This document shows positions 44,913 to 56,374 of a stretch of DNA of 64,000 nucleotides, one piece after another; positions within the stretch are counted from its first letter, which is position 1; every line of letters begins with the position of its first letter. The notes beneath the pieces are model-generated. The model was given only the letters and a program-made list of their open reading frames with translations, was not told the origin of the DNA and made no database searches. Location of the stretch: assembly GCA_026214975.1 (NCBI GenBank), contig JAOBSW010000372.1:62001-126000 (forward strand), written 5' to 3'. This stretch comes from Gentiana macrophylla. Taxonomy: Eukaryota; Streptophyta; Magnoliopsida; Gentianales; Gentianaceae. The position numbers and the translations under genes were made by a program.

Positions 44913-47900
44913 TTGCTGTTGTAGACCTCCGTGTACTCTCTGAGAAGATCATCAGTAAGTGGAAGTCTGCCATGTGCAGGCTCTCTAAAAGCATTAGTGT
45001 CATATTCCCATATTTTCTTAGCAAAGATTCTAGCAACCTCTTTTGCTACAGCTGTCTGACTCTCTTCCCCCTTATTGACATCATCAACAAAACGGGACAG
45101 CAGGCCATGCACACTCTCCTGGGTGATTACTAGATTACTCAGTTGTCCTTCCATAATTTCAGTTCTTGTATCAACTGCAGTAATCCTTTCTTGCATGGTT
45201 TGTTCCAGTAGATTGATCCTCTCAGTGAACTTAGGATCCAATCCAGCAGGTTGAGGTGCAGCAGCAGCTTCAGCAGGTCTTTGCACTTCATCAAGATTAT
45301 CAATTTTTTGATGAATAGATGAAAATTGGTCTTTCAAAAACTTGTCCTTCAGTGTGTTACCTTGTCTGATTCCTCTCACATCCTGAGCAAGATCAGCAAG
45401 AGCATATTGTGTAGAAGTGGTATTGAAAGCAACAGTTTCAGTGGTTCTTCCTCTATTTTCCACCAAGTTCATCAAATCTTCAAATCTCTACTCTTGCCTG
45501 TCAAGTTGAGTCCTCAATCTTGTTATATCATTTCTAATGACCCTCAACTCTTCCACAATGTGTGCTTTGGTACCCCACCACCATTCCTCCATCAGCCCAT
45601 CAATTTGGCTCTTCTACATTGTATTGATGCCTCTGTCTGCTAATAATCAAGGTATAACTCATATCCCTTCCAGCAAGGTTTGGTCCTTGGAATTCCTCTA
45701 GAATAGGATCAAGAGCAGGTTCTTCAAAAAGTATTACAGATGCCTGTTGTGGTTCTTCATCTATATGTTCTTCTTCAGGCACTTGAAACTCTTCATCATT
45801 GTAGTCATAGTCCAAAGAAATTTGCTCATCCTCATCAATAACAAAGGTCTCACGACCATCTTTCCTATAGTGGTCTTGTCTCCAGTAGGCTCCACTACAA
45901 CAGCCTGTTCAACAACAAAGCAGCAGGGTTTCCTCCAAACCCATAGTTAGTTCCAACCTATGTCCAGTGTTTGTTTGTACCTCAAAGAACCTGTACCTCC
46001 TGTTGCAACCTTTGTTCAAAGTCTTTGTTTGTGCCACAACAACAACTGCATGAGGAATACATCCATATTCTCTTTTTGAAATTCCTTAATGTCAGAAATC
46101 CTTCGTACAAAATTGGCAGTCTTGGATAAAGTGTCCTGAGTATCAATCCAGTCTTGACATTGAGCTGAATCCTCTGAACTGATATCAGGTTCACTGTGAT
46201 TAGTAACTCTTTCATCATCCAAGTCCACAGTCTGCTGATCATCAATATGCTAAGCTGGTTCTTCAACAAATAAAGTGTCTATCTCACCAACCATCCTGTT
46301 TGCACCAATAGCTATTCCCTCATTGATTTGTGCCTCTGGATCATCCATGGTGAGATCCTTCAGATTCTCATTCACTTGTTCAGTTTGCCGGCCCTCAGCA
46401 GACCTACCAGTATCAGTGGACTGTTCTATCCTTGGTTCAATGATCATTGCAATCCCACTGACTCATGCTGGACCAGAGGGGTGATCATCACCAGAATCAG
46501 ATGATGAATCATCACTGTCTGATTCATCTCTAGGATCTCTGAACTTGATACCCTCTTCCTTCTTTTGTTGATAAAAAAGATCCATCAATCTTGATTCCAA
46601 CAGAGAGGTATCAACTAAATCCATCAAACTTTCCACTCCCAAATTCTCAAAAGCCCATTCTTCAAAATCTGCCATTGGTTCTGCAGCTGGCTTTTGTCTC
46701 TTATAGAACCCAAATTTCCATTGAAAGTATTTTCCAACCAGTAGAAGTTTAGGATCAATATATCCTTCCTTTTTCTTCTTCTCATTCCTTTCAAATGGCA
46801 TGGTTGGCTTTCTGGGAGCAGTTTGAGTAGCTTGCTGAGGTCCAAAGGTCTCAACAGGCAATTTAAGAGTCTCTTCTACAGATGCTTCCAGGTTAGTAGG
46901 TTGCTCAGGTTGTATGTTAGTGCCTACTACCTCCATCTGTTCCACACTTGCTTCCCCCTGACTTACATGCTCATTAGCAGGGTTAGCAGCAGACTGCTCT
47001 TCCCCCTGACTTGTTGCAAAACTTGCAGGGTCTTGTACCAGTGTCTCGTTTCCACAAAGAAAGTGCACTCTCGAGTTCATCTGTGGTTCTTCACCAAGTT
47101 GCTCAACAACAACTTGTGCGATTTGATAGGCTCAACGGCCGTTCTGAGGAGGATTTGGTAAGCTTCTACAAAGAAGGCTCAGGGTTAGTAGTCTGCTGTG
47201 ATTCTACAGCAGGTTGCTCAATAACAACCTCTACATCCTCAGTAGGCTTGATAATTGTTAAGGGCTCAGCCTCAATAGCCTCTCCTATTTCTTCTTCTTG
47301 TTGCCTTTGAGCCTCCAAAGTTTTCAATTGCTTCCCTTTGCCATGTTTCCTTTTCTTGGCAATCTCTTTCATTCTTTTGGATAGTTGTTCAGCTTCAATC
47401 TCAGTAGACTTCTTCTTTCTACTGGCTTCCTTTTGGATCTCCTTCAAGATTTCAGCAACAGTCTTCTTTTTTGCAACTACAGCAGGGTCAGTAACCTCAA
47501 TTTCAGCTGGACCCTCAGCAGACTCAGCAGTCTGTGCTGTTTGCTTCCTTGTCTTTCTAGGCTTTAGCAATTCTGCAATTTTTCTTGCGTCATCAGCTTC
47601 CTCTTTTCAGTAACCTTCTTGGGTGCAGCAAGCTTAACAACTTGCTTGACCTGCTCACCACCAGCATCATCATCTCCACCATCATTATCGCTTTGTGTGG
47701 CCTCATCATCCACATCTTCATCATCATCAAAACCGGGGATAGGATTGTCAATTTCTTTCTTGTATCTGGATTTATTTAACTTTTCTGGTGCAACATCAAC
47801 AATTCCCAAATGATTCAGCAGGGCCTGAACCATCAATCCCAAAGGTAAATCCTTGGATTTCCTTGTCCCTTCTTTTTCTTCTTTTGTTACCTTTTTCATG

Positions 47901-48460
47901 TAGTGGACAAAGTATCCAGACCAATCAAACTTCATGCTTCTGCAAATGATCATCAGCAGTTCTATTTTGGGTCCTGATAAAGTATCCAGGCTTCCCGTGA
48001 GTCCTAAGATATTCTTTGCAATAATCTTGCTCAGCAGGTTGTATTCATAACCAATATGCTTCACATTAATGCCTAGAATTGATTTGATGACATCGTTGGT
48101 CTTGATTCTATCAACAAAATCCATTTTTGACAGTCCTATTTCCTCAGGATTTGTTGGAGCATCGATTACTGATGCAAAACCAAAAGCTTCCCTCAGCAGG
48201 TTTGAGGAAACTTCAATCTCCTGGGCATTTACTGTAGTGGTGAATGCCTCTCTACCTTCTCTTATTACAATATTTCTCCAGAAGCTAACCACATTTGTAT
48301 ATGATATTCTTTCCTTCCTTATATTGAGTACATTTTCCAGTCCAGCATATCTTCTTATCCTTCGACCAATATTGATAGCTAATTCTGTTTGGTTGGCATC
48401 AACAACAAAGCCTCTTACACTTTGACTTGTTCCGATTTGAACATCATCCTTTTCTGCCAT
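44913..48460 (-). pseudogene. aORF of element C, main copy
   Basis: ATG at 48460 (MAEKDDVQIGTSQSVRGF), the same start as F. The first frame to 47564 (298 codons) holds the N-terminal domain: FTTTVNAQEIEVSSNLLREA, then YNLLSKIIAKNILGLTGSL, LSGPKIELLMIICRS, FDWSGYFVHYMKK. An acidic Asp-rich linker follows. Frames then shift at about 47565, 47160, 46460, 46250, 45980 and 45600. They cover a Lys/Glu coiled coil, FEEWAFENLGVESLMDLVD, and a second coiled coil (45475-44990) with VDDVNKGEES. It is cut at 44913 by the inversion edge, so its own C-terminus is missing. The domain resembles plant Athila ORF1/putative transposon-protein domains in general pattern (inference). Confidence 0.75.
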
Positions 48461-48567
48461 TGTTTAAGAAAAATATGAAGAAGATAGCTCACAAATCTGT
48501 GTTCACACAGTGTATACGCAGAGAAAATCAATCTGAGTTTTGAAAGTAACTTCTGTGTATAGGTCTG

Positions 48568-48575
48568 TATATATA
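48568..48575 (-). promoter_or_regulatory. TATA box before the aORF of C
   Basis: TATATATA in ctatctatatatacagacc (minus strand), 108 bp from the ATG. Confidence 0.5.
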
Positions 48576-48650
48576 GATAGAGAGTAGTTGTAACTGTCAG
48601 ATCGTGTACTGTGGTGTTAACCACGATTAAAGTTGGAGTAAATGGGATCA

Positions 48651-48660
48651 TGACACGTGG
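48651..48660 (-). promoter_or_regulatory. G-box/ABRE-like site before the aORF of C
   Basis: CCACGTGTCA on the minus strand; the identical ten bases occur in F at 62276-62285. The CACGTG core is a classic plant bZIP/bHLH binding site. It sits 75 bp upstream of the TATA box. Confidence 0.5.
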
Positions 48661-49120
48661 TCCATTACTTGTCCATAAATGTTTGTAACCGTTCGACCGT
48701 GTAACTACGGTTATAAAGGTAGAGTAAATATCCCGCCATTGGCTTTTTGACTTTAGTAAAGTTTGACTGTAACGTATTCTTCAGCAACCTTGTCATCAGT
48801 AGACTTGTCTCGTGACCCTCATCGACAAATGGTCTCAAGCTGACCTTCTTGTGAGTTACTCTCATTGATATTTAATTCCTTTTGTTTTTTCCAATCGATA
48901 ATACAAGATGAAGTTTAATACCAATGATCGATCATCAAGTGAGCTCACTACCAACAGACAAAGACCAATCCCTTGGCAACTTCATTTGCTCAATTATCCA
49001 AACAAAAATAAGTATATGGAATTGTTGATAACAATGACTAGTCTGCTAAGTGAGCTCACCCAACATAGCAAAGACTAATCCCCTTGGTGAATTCAAAGAT
49101 AATCGCCGATCAAAGATGTA

Positions 49121-52100
49121 TCAGCCAACTTTTATGATTCCAAGTTCAGTCCTTAGTTTAGCAAATCTTTCACTATCCAGTGGTTTAGTAAAAATATCAG
49201 CAAGTTGATCTTCCGTAGGGATATAAAGAACCACCACATCTTTGTTTTCAACATGATCTCTTATAAAGTGGATGTCTCACATCAATATGCTTGGTTCTTG
49301 AGTGTAAAACAGGGTTTTCTGTGATTGCAATTACACTTGTGTTGTCACACATTATAGGAATTTCTCTTTCTTTAATTCCATAATCCCTTAATTGTTGTCT
49401 TAACCAAAGTACTTGTGCACAACAACTTCCAAAGACAACAATATATTCAGCTTGAAAGGAAGTTGATATTGATATTGAATTTTCTTGCTAAACCAGGAAA
49501 CCAGTCTATTTCCCATTAAAGCGGCCAGTTCTGTGGTGCCTTTTCAATCATTCTTGCATCCAGCATAGTCAGAATCTGAGTAGGATATGAATTTGAAAGT
49601 TCCATCTTTTGAATACCATATTCCTACATCCAAAGTCTCTTTTAGATATTTCAAAACTCTTTTAACTGCAGCCAGGTGACTTTCCTTAGGTTTTGATTGA
49701 AATCTTGCACAAACACCTACAAAGAAATGATATATCAGTTTCTTTGCGAGAAGGTAAAGTAGGTACACTGTCATCCTTCTGTATAAAGTCTGATCAACAT
49801 CTTTGCCATTTTTATTTTTATCCAATCTAATGTTTGTACTCATAGGAGTTGATACTTTGGTGCTGTTTTCCATACCAAATTTCTTCAGTAGCTCCTTGGT
49901 ATACTTGGTTAGATGAATGAAGATTCCATCTTTAATCTGTTTGACTTGAAATCCCAAAAAGTAGTTCATCTCTCCCATCATACTCATTTGGAATTTACTT
50001 TTCATCAGATTTGCAAACTTCTCACATAGCAATTCATTTTCAGAACCAAAAATTATGTCATCCACATAAATTTGTACCAGCAGGGTGCTGTTTCCTTCAT
50101 TGATTCTGAAAAGAGTCTTGTCAATGGTACCTTTAGTAAAACCATTGTCTACCAAGAACTGAGATAGGGTCTCATACCATGCTCTTTGGGCCTGTTTCAA
50201 ACCATAAAGTGCTTTATTGAGTCTATACACTTTATCTTCTTGATCTTTAACTTCAAAACCAGGAGGTTGCTGAACATAGACCTCCTCTTCCAGAATGCCA
50301 TTCAAAAATGCACTCTTGACATCCATCTGATATACCTTGAAGTTATTGTAAGCAGCATATGCCAAGAATAATCTTATAGCTTCCAATCTTGCAACAGGTG
50401 CATATGTCACATCAAAATATATTCCTTCTGCTTGAGAATAGCCTTTTGCTACTAGTCTAGCCTTATTCCTTACAATGGTACCAGATTCATGTAATTTATT
50501 TATGTATACCCATTTTGTACCAATTAAATTTGCATGATTAGGCCTTTCCACTAGTGTCCAAACTTGATTTCTTTCAAATTCATTCAACTCTTCTTGCATA
50601 ACAATTATCCAATCAGGATCTGAAATTGCTTCTTCAACAAATTTAGGTTCCATTTGAGATAGAAAACAAGTAAACATTGCTTCTAACTGTCTTCTAGTCC
50701 TCACACCTTGCTGTATGTTGCCAATAACTTGTTCAGCAGGGTGATCTCTTAACCATTGTGGAATCTGGTTAGATTGATTCTCTAGAACATCATCTTTAGT
50801 AGGGTCTGCTGTTTCTTCAATAGAGGGTTCAATAGATCCTTGAATTGCATCAGTTGTTGCATCAGTAGTGTTACCAGCAGGGTGTTCAGCAGGGGCAGTG
50901 TTAGAAACTTTTAAGTCATTAAACCTTTCCAAAACATCAACACATTCTGGATCAGTGACTTGTTGATTCTCAGCAGGTTCTGAAGCATCATCTTCCATTC
51001 TAGTGAACTTAGGTTCATCAAATACAACATATATTGTTTCTTCATGCTTCAGTGTCCTTTTATTCAGTACCCTGAATGCCTTGCTGACTGAAGAATATCC
51101 CCATAAAATTCCTTCATCTGATTTTGGTTGGAATGTATTCAATTGTTCCTTATGATTCAAGATAAAACACTTGCTTCCAAATGGATGGAAATAAGATATA
51201 TTAGGTTTTCTTCCATTCCAAATCTCATAAGGTGTCTTCAGCAGCTTCTTGTTCACTGAGGTTCTTTTTTGTGTATAGCATGCTGTATTGACTGCTTCAG
51301 CCCAATATCTTTCAGGTATCAATGCTTCACAAATCATAGTTCTTCCTGCTTCTTTTAGAGTTCTGTTTCTTCTTTCAAAGAACCCAATTTTCTTTGAGGT
51401 GTACCAAAGAAATGACCGATTGATGTAGTAGACCATTCTGTTCACAATATTCTCTTATAACTTTACTGAGAAATTCAGTACCCTTGTCTGATCTGATTTT
51501 CACTAGTGTTACACTTTTCTCATTCTGTAATCTCTTCAAAAGTTCAAGCATCTTCTGAAATGTTTCACTTTTCTTGTTCATGAATATCACCCAAGTATAT
51601 CTTGAATAATCATCCACAACCACTAAGGTGTACTTCTTTCCTGTTACATATGTTGGTGTTACTGGTCCAAAAAGATCCCTGTGCATCAGCTCCGAAACTA
51701 TTTTTGTTGATTGCTTAGACATTGACTTGAAGCTAGACTTTGTCTTTTTACCTTGCTGACATCCATCACATATAGCATCCTTCTTGAATGTGATCTCAGG
51801 TAAACCAATCACCAGTTTCTTCTTCACCAACTGATTGATATCATCAAAATTTAAATGATTCAATTTCTTATGCCATAACCAATTGAGTTCTGATTTGGTA
51901 TACACAATCAGCCAGGTTTCTGGAACAGTAGCAGACTAATCCACAACATACATGTTTTGTGGTAACAGTTAACACAACTTGATCACCTCTTTCACTAAAT
52001 ACAATACATGTGTTTTTGTCCAAAGTGACCTTGTATCCCATGTCACAAAACTGTCCAGTGCTCAGTAGGTTGTAGTCCAGTTCTTCCACATATGCAACAT

Positions 52101-52268
52101 TTCTAATTGTTAACCATTTATCACAAGTGTGCCATATCCTCTTGTGTATCCTGGTGTGTTCTTGATGCCAAAGTTCACTTTTGGACCATCCTTTCCCACA
52201 AAGCTTGACAAACAGTGCTTATTCTTTGTCATATGTCTGGAACATCCACTGTCAAAGTACCAGACACC
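49121..52268 (-). pseudogene. pol of element C: protease, integrase, RT, RNase H
   Basis: Starts after the junction tract with YFDSGCSRHMTK (protease DSG, about 52250). Next come ELNWLWHKKLNH and CDGCQQGKK (integrase zinc region), LFGPVTPTY, VVDDYSRYTWVIF and DKGTEFLSKV (integrase core). The 633-codon frame at 51445-49544 carries the post-integrase spacer and the [55 protein letters not shown] and the active site YVDD (50057-50068). It ends in the RNase H start [10 protein letters not shown]. RNase H continues in shifted frames to LRTELGIIKVG and the stop at 49121. Frame breaks near 52000, 51900, 51420 and 49540 make it a pseudogene as read, some perhaps by sequencing error. Confidence 0.9.
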
Positions 52269-52281
52269 CTACAAAACAAAG
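52269..52281 (-). promoter_or_regulatory. Acceptor-like tract at the gag/pol junction, element C
   Basis: ctttgttttgtag followed by GG on the minus strand, between the gag stop TAA (52284-52282) and the pol frame. Pol is in a different frame from gag, with a stop in its own frame at the tag, so plain readthrough cannot join them. Confidence 0.45.
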
Positions 52282-54569
52282 TTAGTGCATTTTAGGTACC
52301 CAAACCTGTTTGGGTCCATAATGCTCAGTGGTAAGCATGACCCTTGGTAAGTTTCCATAAGGTCTTCTTTGAAAGGTATCATACTTTGGTTCATACATGT
52401 ACTCTACACATCCATAAGGTCTAACAATTGGTTGTGTAGGATTCACATATGCTTTCTGGCCTTTTGGAATATAATGTTGTTTAAAGTGATTTCTTTTGTT
52501 AGAAGCACTAGGATGACCATAGGTTTCTTTGTCTGTTAGGAGCATTACACTGTAATCTGAGTCTCATTGAGGTCCCTTTGAGGCCTTATATAAGTCCTCT
52601 CTTGAGCCCCTCACGATTCCATTGCTTAGGTTTTACCCCTAGCAAACATGGTCATATCTGTTGTTTCTAGTAGTAGGTGCAAGAATATTCCAATCATCAT
52701 CAGTAGGGAACAATCTACCTTTCCCCTTAAGATAAGTATCCCTTGAATGATTAACATTTTTGGATTTAGGATTCTTAATCTTGGAATATTTCTGGTTTTT
52801 CCTTTTTTGTGGTCCAGCAGACTTGGTAGCAGGTCTGCTATCAGCAGGTCTAGAAGGCACATCAGTCATATTTTTAGATTTATTCTTTTTATTAGGAGTT
52901 GTTGACTTCCTTGACTTCTGATTTTGCTTCCTTGAGGCTTTCTCAGTAGGCTTTACTACCTCAACAACCTATTTGGGAGTTGGATCTTGTGCAGGCACAA
53001 AGTTAGGACCAATTCTGGTACTAGGTTCAGTGACCTTACTGGATCCACTCTTATTGGATTGTTGAGTTCCAAATCCAAGCCCTGTTCTATCACCATAAGG
53101 CTTTCCAGATTTGAATGAAGTGGAGGAACAAGATGGTTCAGCAGACTCAGCAGCTACTTAATGTTCAGCATGCTTATGCTGATTCTGCCTGACTTCTTTT
53201 TTCCTTTCCTTTGAGAATTCTTAATTCAGCATTTAATCTTTCAACTTCTGATTGAAGAGCTTCTTTTTCAGCCTTCACAATCTCATAACCAGATTGTATT
53301 ATCCTCAGTTGATTAAGGATGGCATCCAAAGTTTCTTCATTTTTAGAATTTTTTGGATTTGAACCACAAGTTGATTCACAATCACTTCCAGCATGAGTGT
53401 TTATAGATACAGAATTGTATATCTCCTCTGTTTCATCAATATTAGCCATTAAAGCATAATCTTCCATCTCAGCAACAAGTGCAGTATCATCAGATTAATT
53501 TTCTTTTTCTGATTGTTCTTCATACCCTGATTCATCTTCAGCAACCATAGCCTTCTTGCCATGTCTTCTTTGTTGGCTTTTGGTCTTCAGTAGGTCTAGA
53601 CAATCAGGTCTGAAATGTCCAGGCTTTTTGCAATTAAAGGAAGATAATCAGGTTCCTTTTTCTGTTTTAATTCAGGACTGTCAGGTTTGAAGTGTCCTGG
53701 TTTCTTGCAATGATAGCACAAGTAATCATTATCTTTCTTTGATTCATCCTTTTCTTTTCCTTCGAATTTCTTTGTGAAATTCACAGGAGAACCCTTTCGA
53801 TTTTCATCATCCCGATTTTCTTGCTCAGTAGGGCAATCTGCTCTTGCCTCTCATCCAGTAGATCATCTTGAGTTCCTGATGTTTCTTCTTGATGTGAAGC
53901 AGCCAATGCAGTGGTCTTTGGCTCTTCTTTTTTAGTTTCAGGCACAAGCTTTTTGCTAAATTCATAGGCCATAAGATCTGAAAACAATTTGAAGGTGTCT
54001 TCCTCATGCAAACTCCTTATTTCTTCAATGGCAGTCACTTTCATCTCCCAAACTTCATTTGCAGGTAATGCTTCCAAGATTTTTGAGTTGATTTCTTCTT
54101 GTGAGTACTTCACACTCAGTAGGGTGAGTTCATCCATGATTGCATTGAATCTTGATTCCATTTGTTCAATGGTTTCATTTGGTTTCATCTTGAACTCCTG
54201 GAACTTCTTCTTTGCCACACTGATCTTGTTCTTTTTGATTGCATCAGTGCCTTCACAGATTAATTGTAACTTGTCCCATAGTTCCTTTGCAGTCTTGCAA
54301 TCTTTCACCTTCATATACATATTGCTATCCAAAGTTCTATATATAATATCAATAGCAATTTTGTTGAGATTTGCTATTTGTCTATCTTCAGCAGTCCATT
54401 CCCTTTTTGGTTCTGGAATGTATTGTGTCTCATCTCCCACTGTTACGGGCTTGGTAATCTCCAGTGGTCCATCTGTCAGTACATCCATCATTTCATCATG
54501 TGTTGCAGCTAGATAAGCCTGCATACGACATTTATACTCATCAAATCGATCTAAAGAACACATCAACAT
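52282..54569 (-). pseudogene. gag of element C, interrupted at its start by F
   Basis: The frame from 54569 reads MCSLDRFDEYKCRMQAYLAA through NETIEQMESRFNAIMDELT, the copia gag core, and ends near 53781. A frameshift leads to the zinc knuckle CYHCKKPGHFKPDS, whose last Cys is now Ser. Next are a coiled coil (53400-53190, IQSGYEIVKAEKEALQSEVE), a basic linker, KGRLFPTDDDWNILAP and the C-terminal block (52545-52282, KQVWVPKMH then TAA). The first few codons and upstream region are displaced beyond F. Minus-strand plus-sense pairs with F make this half of a large inverted repeat. Confidence 0.85.
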
Positions 54570-55376
54570 TGTTGGACTTATTTCTAGGTTTTGATGATGA
54601 TTGCCATACTAGCTGTTATAGTGCAAAGGCAAAAAGATGTCTAGATCAAATGTATAGGCTTACTAGAGTTTGATTTTTGAATAGGTTTGATCAAACAAGC
54701 ACTGTAATGGTCAGCTGACTTGTTTCAACAGACTGGTCTAGGTCAGTAGGGTAGATAGGTCAGTAGACTAGTCTTGAACCTGCTGAAGACTGAAGGCTGA
54801 GGGTTCAAACTCAGTAAATGAAGGCTAAGGGATCAAACTTAGTAATTTAAGTCAAGGATATGGAATCAGAATTTAGGCAAGTCTGTGATGACCTAAACTG
54901 ATTACATATGCCTTGTGAAGAAGGTCTAAGTTCCATAAGTTGGATGATGTTTGGAACTTGGTTATATTCAAAAAGGTGTAATCTAACTTCACAAATAAAA
55001 GTTAGATAAAAGAAGTCAGCTGCATTATATTTTATACAGCAAATTGGAGTTCAGCAGACTGAAATGTATTCCAGCAGACTGATGAACCTGCTGATGATAT
55101 GCCTCGATTAATTCAAGATTTTATTGGAAGATTACATGGATAAGGATGACCAACTACCTCTGTCTTATCAAACAAATCAAGAAAGTGAGATTATACAGAC
55201 GTTGGGATGATTGATTATTATCCAATGGATATAAGTCAAAGGTGGATGATCGCCTTTCAAAAAGGAATTTCGGCGAGTGTCGATCCCATGAATAGTGATG
55301 AGAATGCAAATCGGATGGGACAAAAACAAAGGCGGTTACATTTGAATTTCAAATACAAGTCACATACATTCTTGCC

Positions 55377-55384
55377 TATAAATA
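55377..55384 (+). promoter_or_regulatory. LTR TATA box, element F
   Basis: TATAAATA in gcctataaatagagg, as in A. Confidence 0.65.
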
Positions 55385-55846
55385 GAGGACTTTCAACTCA
55401 GAAACAAGATGATGAAAATTGACAAACTTTGAAGAGATACTTTACTAAGCTGAAAAACACCCTGCTGAACTTACTGAAATTAAAGCTACTGATCTAGAGA
55501 AATTATTCAAGTGTATTCTACATTCAAGCTACATCAAGAATACACACTTGAAGCCTGCAAGCTGCTGATTATATCATCCTAATCAAGCTGCAGGAACTGA
55601 ATCATTTATTTGATTCAATCTTTATTTTATAAAGAACCTGCTGAAGACAGTGAAGCATCTGTTGGGTGTGAAAGACTGTTGTTTGTGGTGGAGAGTGGTG
55701 AAGAGGCAATCCTACCCTTCAAGGACAGTGGAAGACTAAGGAGCGACAATCCTACATGTTCCCGATTTTGATTTGTGAAGCCATAGTTATTGGTGAAGGA
55801 CAAGCAACCTTAGGAATCTTTGTATAAGCTACATCAAAGATCTCTA

Positions 55847-55916
55847 GTGAATTTCCTCCAACATCACAGGAGAAGAGTGGAATGACAGGATTACACCACC
55901 TGGAACCACTATAAAA
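55847..55916 (+). promoter_or_regulatory. Conserved LTR block, element F
   Basis: gtgaatttcctccaacatca, then gattacaccacctggaacc-like text and actataaaa; counterpart of the block in A, C and E. Confidence 0.5.
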
Positions 55917-56270
55917 TCTACCTATTTACTTTCAGCATTTACATTCTGCACTTAGTTTATCTTACACATTAACCTACTGAATCTAGCAACTGAAATCACA
56001 CACATACACTACTGAGTATCTAATACTTAGTATCATATTTAACAACAAGTAACAAGGCTTAATTTTGATATAATTTCTTTGCACAAATTCAGCAAATCGA
56101 ATCTGTCGATGACTACTCTTTATCAAAGAAGCTCTCGAGGTCTCAAAGACTCCATGAAGTATCGTGATGCTCAAGTTGAAGTTGCAGAAATTTGTTAACT
56201 CCAAAGTTTTAAGTGTTAAGTTTATTCACCCCCTCTAAACTTAACCAAAGCCTTTTCAAGGGACCAACAA

Positions 56271-56283
56271 TTGGTATCGGAGC
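56271..56283 (+). other. Primer-binding site, element F
   Basis: TTGGTATCGGAGC directly after the LTR; one base from the iMet-type site. Confidence 0.75.
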
Positions 56284-56374
56284 GACATACATTGCTCAAG
56301 AAATCCTACTTGTTGTGCTTGTGAAAATTCTTTGAAACTTTCTTTCAAGTTACTGATTTTCAAAAACTTGCATC

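Larger units (their letters stand above)
48461..49120 (-). promoter_or_regulatory. Spacer between pol and aORF of element C, probable internal promoter
   Basis: 660 bp of non-coding sequence, equal in length to the 657 bp spacer of F. In order on the minus strand: two copies of a block with GTGAGCTCAC (plus coordinates 49050-49059 and 48939-48948), CCACGTGTCA (48651-48660), TATATATA (48568-48575), a pyrimidine-rich leader and the ATG at 48460. Element order and spacing match F, although bases between the boxes vary. Confidence 0.55.
32012..54569 (-). mobile_element. Element C: SIRE/Maximus-like Ty1-copia element, rearranged, minus strand
   Basis: Reading leftward: gag (54569-52282), gag/pol junction, pol (about 52268-49121), promoter-like spacer (49120-48461), aORF (48460 down), polypurine tract and 3' LTR (33653-32012). 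F interrupts it at the start of gag, so the 5' LTR, primer site and first gag codons lie beyond 64000. Within the aORF there is an inverted block (34705-44912) carrying element E, and aORF segments are present twice. The left flank at 32007-32011 is ATTCT, the expected TSD half. Confidence 0.8.
54570..56269 (+). mobile_element. 5' LTR of element F
   Basis: 1,700 bp, TGTTGGACTT to GGGACCAACA, followed by the primer site. TATA box 55377-55384, conserved block 55847-55916. Confidence 0.9.

Noticed and set aside
52269..52290. Programmed frameshift between gag and pol
   Set aside because: The gag/pol frame offset differs between A and C because the spacer is 11 versus 13 bases, and there is no obvious slippery sequence.
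53989..54516. A 175-codon plus-strand ORF with a hydrophobic look
   Set aside because: Exactly antisense to the gag core of C; no independent support.
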